The notes under the pieces are model-generated. The model did not search any database. It was given only the letters and a program-made list of their open reading frames with translations, and was not told where the DNA came from. From JAZOTK01 sp045534775 (lineage in GTDB: Bacteria > Bacillota > Clostridia > RUG12999), in contig JAZSKI010000042.1 in assembly GCA_045534775.1 (NCBI GenBank), positions 1 through 32,672 of the forward strand: a stretch of 32,672 nucleotides of DNA. The letters run 5' to 3'. Shown piece by piece: positions 31,089 to 32,672 of the stretch; positions within the stretch are counted from its first letter, which is position 1, and the number at the start of each line of letters is the position of its first letter. The translations under genes and the position numbers were made by a program.

Positions 31089-31119
31089 AAGAAAACACCT
31101 CATAACATTTTATGAGGTG
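31089..31119 (-). terminator. GNAT-gene terminator containing the spoIID ribosome site
   Basis: CACCTCATA (31111-31119) and TATGAGGTG (31096-31104) form a perfect nine-base stem with a six-base loop on the minus strand, followed by TTTTCTT. It sits 13 bases after the GNAT stop and works as a terminator. GAGGTG in the 3' arm (31096-31101) is also the best ribosome site of spoIID, so the hairpin would hide it. Confidence 0.7.
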
Positions 31120-31132
31120 CTTGTCTGCTATA

Positions 31133-31600
31133 TTACGATAATTTCTCCAAATCCTCGCCTGTCAGACGGTAGAACATTCTTTCGTCCATATATTTGCCGC
31201 CGAGATGATTATAAAATTCTATGGCATTTTCATTTTCCTTAACGCAGGTCCAGTCCAGCCGTCTGCACCCCTGCCTCACGGCTTCCTTTGCCGCAAAGCT
31301 CATAAGCTTTTTACCAAGCCCGAAGCCTCTGTAGGCTTCTTGAACGAAAATATCCTCAATATACATATTCATGGTTCCCTGGTATGATGAATATGTATAA
31401 AAATAAATCAGATATGCTGCCGCCTGATTATCGGCATTGACAATATAGGCTCTTATTTTCCCTTCCCTCAGCACCTTTTTTATTTTTTCTACGGTATTTT
31501 CCACCGCGTCCGCTTCTCCCTCGTGATGTGCCATAAGACGTATCATCTCAAGAAGCTCAGCCGCATTTTGTTCCTTTGCTTCTATGATTTTAAATTCCAT
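31133..31600 (-). CDS. GNAT-family N-acetyltransferase
   Basis: A 155-residue acetyl-CoA-dependent acetyltransferase of the single-domain GNAT fold. The acetyl-CoA loop is in VQEAYRGFGLGKKLMSFA, the beta-5/alpha-4 segment in GCRRLDWTCVKENENAIEFYNHLG, and an acidic substrate face precedes it. It resembles diamine or small-amine acetyltransferases, but the substrate is not determined. The ATG at 31600 was chosen for the GGAGG five bases upstream; a longer form to 31657 would include the promoter. It is transcribed divergently from ybaK out of an almost palindromic promoter region. Confidence 0.87.
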   Translation of the reverse strand: MEFKIIEAKEQNAAELLEMIRLMAHHEGEADAVENTVEKIKKVLREGKIRAYIVNADNQAAAYLIYFYTYSSYQGTMNMYIEDIFVQEAYRGFGLGKKLMSFAAKEAVRQGCRRLDWTCVKENENAIEFYNHLGGKYMDERMFYRLTGEDLEKLS

Positions 31601-31628
31601 AACAGCCTCCGTAACGGTTTTTTTATTT

Positions 31629-31674
31629 ATTTTATCATATTTAACTTGAAATTTCAATAGAAATATGATAAAAT
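31629..31674. promoter_or_regulatory. Palindromic divergent promoter pair (GNAT gene / ybaK)
   Basis: A 46-base near-palindrome: 20 of 23 positions match its own complement. At the centre TTGAAATTTCAA (31646-31657) holds two adjacent -35 boxes, one for each strand. Each has a TAAAAT -10 box exactly 17 bases away: 31669-31674 (plus) and 31629-31634 (minus). The two promoters interlock, so polymerase could probably occupy only one at a time. Confidence 0.7.
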
Positions 31675-31705
31675 GTAACTATATAATTTTTTAAGTGGTG
31701 ATTTT

Positions 31706-32179
31706 ATGGCAGAATTTAAAACCAACGCAACGCGAATTGTAAAAACAGCTAAAATCCCTTTTGAATCTCTCACCTACGACCCCGGCGACAAAATTGATGC
31801 TGTTTCCGTTGCCGAAAAAATGGGACTTTCTGTTGATATTGTGTATAAAACCTTAGTCACGCAGGGAAAATCCAAAAGCTTTTATGTTTTCGTCATCAAA
31901 GCGGACGGGGAGCTTGATTTGAAAAAAGCCGCCGCCTGCGTAGGTGAAAAAAGCGTAGAAATGATAGCCGTCCGCGATATTAACAAAATCACAGGCTATA
32001 TCCGCGGCGGATGCAGTCCCATAGGTATGAAAAAGCAGTATAAAACTCTTATTGACATACGTGCGAAGGATTTGGATACCTTTGTTGTAAGTGCGGGAAA
32101 AATAGGCTATCAGCTCAGGCTGTCGCCTGTTGATTTAGCAACACTTATCGGCGGTGAATTTGCTGATATTCTGATGTAG
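31706..32179 (+). CDS. ybaK: Cys-tRNA(Pro)/Cys-tRNA(Cys) deacylase YbaK
   Basis: Trans-editing factor that hydrolyses cysteine mischarged on tRNA(Pro), 157 residues. The YbaK/EbsC fold is recognised by the opening KTNATRIVKTAKIPFESLTY, VYKTLVTQGKSKSFYVFVI with the conserved lysine, GYIRGGCSPIGMKK around residue 104 (the GGxxPxG loop), and VSAGKIGYQLRLSPVDLATL near the end. It lies 11 bases before mntP and is divergent from the GNAT gene. It acts alone in the cytoplasm. Confidence 0.95.
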   Translation: MAEFKTNATRIVKTAKIPFESLTYDPGDKIDAVSVAEKMGLSVDIVYKTLVTQGKSKSFYVFVIKADGELDLKKAAACVGEKSVEMIAVRDINKITGYIRGGCSPIGMKKQYKTLIDIRAKDLDTFVVSAGKIGYQLRLSPVDLATLIGGEFADILM

Positions 32180-32190
32180 GAGGCTTTGCT

Positions 32191-32672
32191 TTGAGTATAT
32201 ATGAGCTTATTTTAATTTCAATAGGGCTTGCTATGGATGCTTTTGCTGTTTCCGTTTGCAGCGGACTGCGGCAGAAAAAATTTATGCCCTTCCCCGCCTT
32301 TATAACAGCTCTGTTCTTCGGCGTATTCCAGGCTCTTATGCCTATGGCGGGATATTTTCTCGGCAGTCGGTTCAGCAGCTATATAGTTGCCTTTGACCAT
32401 TGGATAGCCTTCGGACTTTTAGCCTTCATCGGCGGTAATATGATAAGAGAGGCGATTAAGGATGACGGAGACGAAGAGCCCTCCTGTTCCTGCACATATA
32501 TCCTTAATCTGCGTGAGCTGACTCTAATGGCAATCGCCACCAGCATTGATGCTCTCGCCGTAGGTATAACCTTCGCCTTTCTGCAGGTTTCCATCGTTCC
32601 CGCCGCCTGTGTAATCGGCGGTATTACCTTTGTAATTGCTTTTATGGGCGTGGTTTTAGGTAATAAATTCGG
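32191..32672 (+). CDS. mntP: Manganese efflux pump MntP, cut by the window edge
   Basis: Multi-pass membrane exporter that lowers intracellular manganese. The 160 residues present cover most of the usual 185-190. The paired motifs are visible: SIGLAMDAFAVSV near the start and IATSIDALAVGITF in the second half, each with the buried aspartate typical of MntP. A cysteine pair (CSC) lies in the acidic middle loop. The start is TTG at 32191 with GGAGG seven bases upstream, 11 bases after the ybaK stop. No yybP-ykoY riboswitch was seen because the gene follows ybaK directly; any metal control would have to act at that promoter. Confidence 0.9.
   Translation, partial: MSIYELILISIGLAMDAFAVSVCSGLRQKKFMPFPAFITALFFGVFQALMPMAGYFLGSRFSSYIVAFDHWIAFGLLAFIGGNMIREAIKDDGDEEPSCSCTYILNLRELTLMAIATSIDALAVGITFAFLQVSIVPAACVIGGITFVIAFMGVVLGNKF

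Overview
The window looks like chromosome of an anaerobic, spore-forming Firmicute of class Clostridia, probably a gut-type member near Oscillospirales/Eubacteriales. The sequence basis is moderate to low GC, strong GGAGG ribosome sites, several near-consensus TTGACA-17-TATAAT promoters, and sporulation genes (spoIIP, spoIID, yqfC, yqfD, ylbJ), together with hemZ, a ClpE-type ATPase and a tetrahydrofolate riboswitch ahead of a folate-type ECF S component. The genus cannot be fixed from sequence alone. No phage, insertion sequence, CRISPR array, rRNA or tRNA was seen. Nearly all of it is core or housekeeping DNA. The non-coding parts are the more unusual content.

Layout. 1-614: the first codons of a gene leaving on the minus strand, then two non-coding repeat elements: a 130-bp inverted-repeat element and an array of mini-hairpins separated by TCGATAT/ATATCGA. 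615-3468 (minus): a zur-znuA-znuC-znuB zinc uptake operon behind a consensus promoter with a 7-1-7 dyad at its start site. 3630-8445 (plus): an aconitase-superfamily hydratase, secG, and a cytoplasmic glycosidase-like protein. 8478-11852 (plus): uracil permease, an MBL-fold hydrolase and hemZ. 11964-14198 (plus): an XRE-cupin regulator paired with an acyl-CoA ligase. 14329-15420: spoIIP, convergent with htrA. 15448-19904 (minus): htrA, clpE and folT, each with its own upstream region; folT has the riboswitch. 20165-23121 (minus): yqfC-yqfD-phoH-ybeY, divergent from ylbJ (plus). 24337-25023: a hairpin-rich stretch, a DUF896 gene and a possible gene remnant. 25024-26853: argG (minus) divergent from ruvC (plus). 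26925-30038 (minus): DRTGG protein, a secreted copper-amine-oxidase-N-like protein, ruvA and ruvB in one tight run. 30129-31600 (minus): spoIID and a GNAT acetyltransferase. 31706-end (plus): ybaK and mntP (cut by the window edge).

How the parts work together. Zinc uptake is probably shut off by Zur acting on its own promoter. spoIIP and spoIID encode the two peptidoglycan-degrading enzymes of engulfment, and yqfC/yqfD/ylbJ are mother-cell genes; sigma-E-like promoters can be proposed for spoIIP and yqfC. RuvA, RuvB and RuvC process Holliday junctions, but ruvC is convergent with ruvAB and not in the same operon. HtrA and ClpE form a protein quality-control neighbourhood. I found no clearly new protein system. 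The best second-look items are the folT riboswitch with its switchable hairpins, the nearly palindromic divergent promoter between the GNAT gene and ybaK, the hairpin holding the spoIID ribosome site, the hairpin-rich stretch after ylbJ, and the hairpin array near the left edge.
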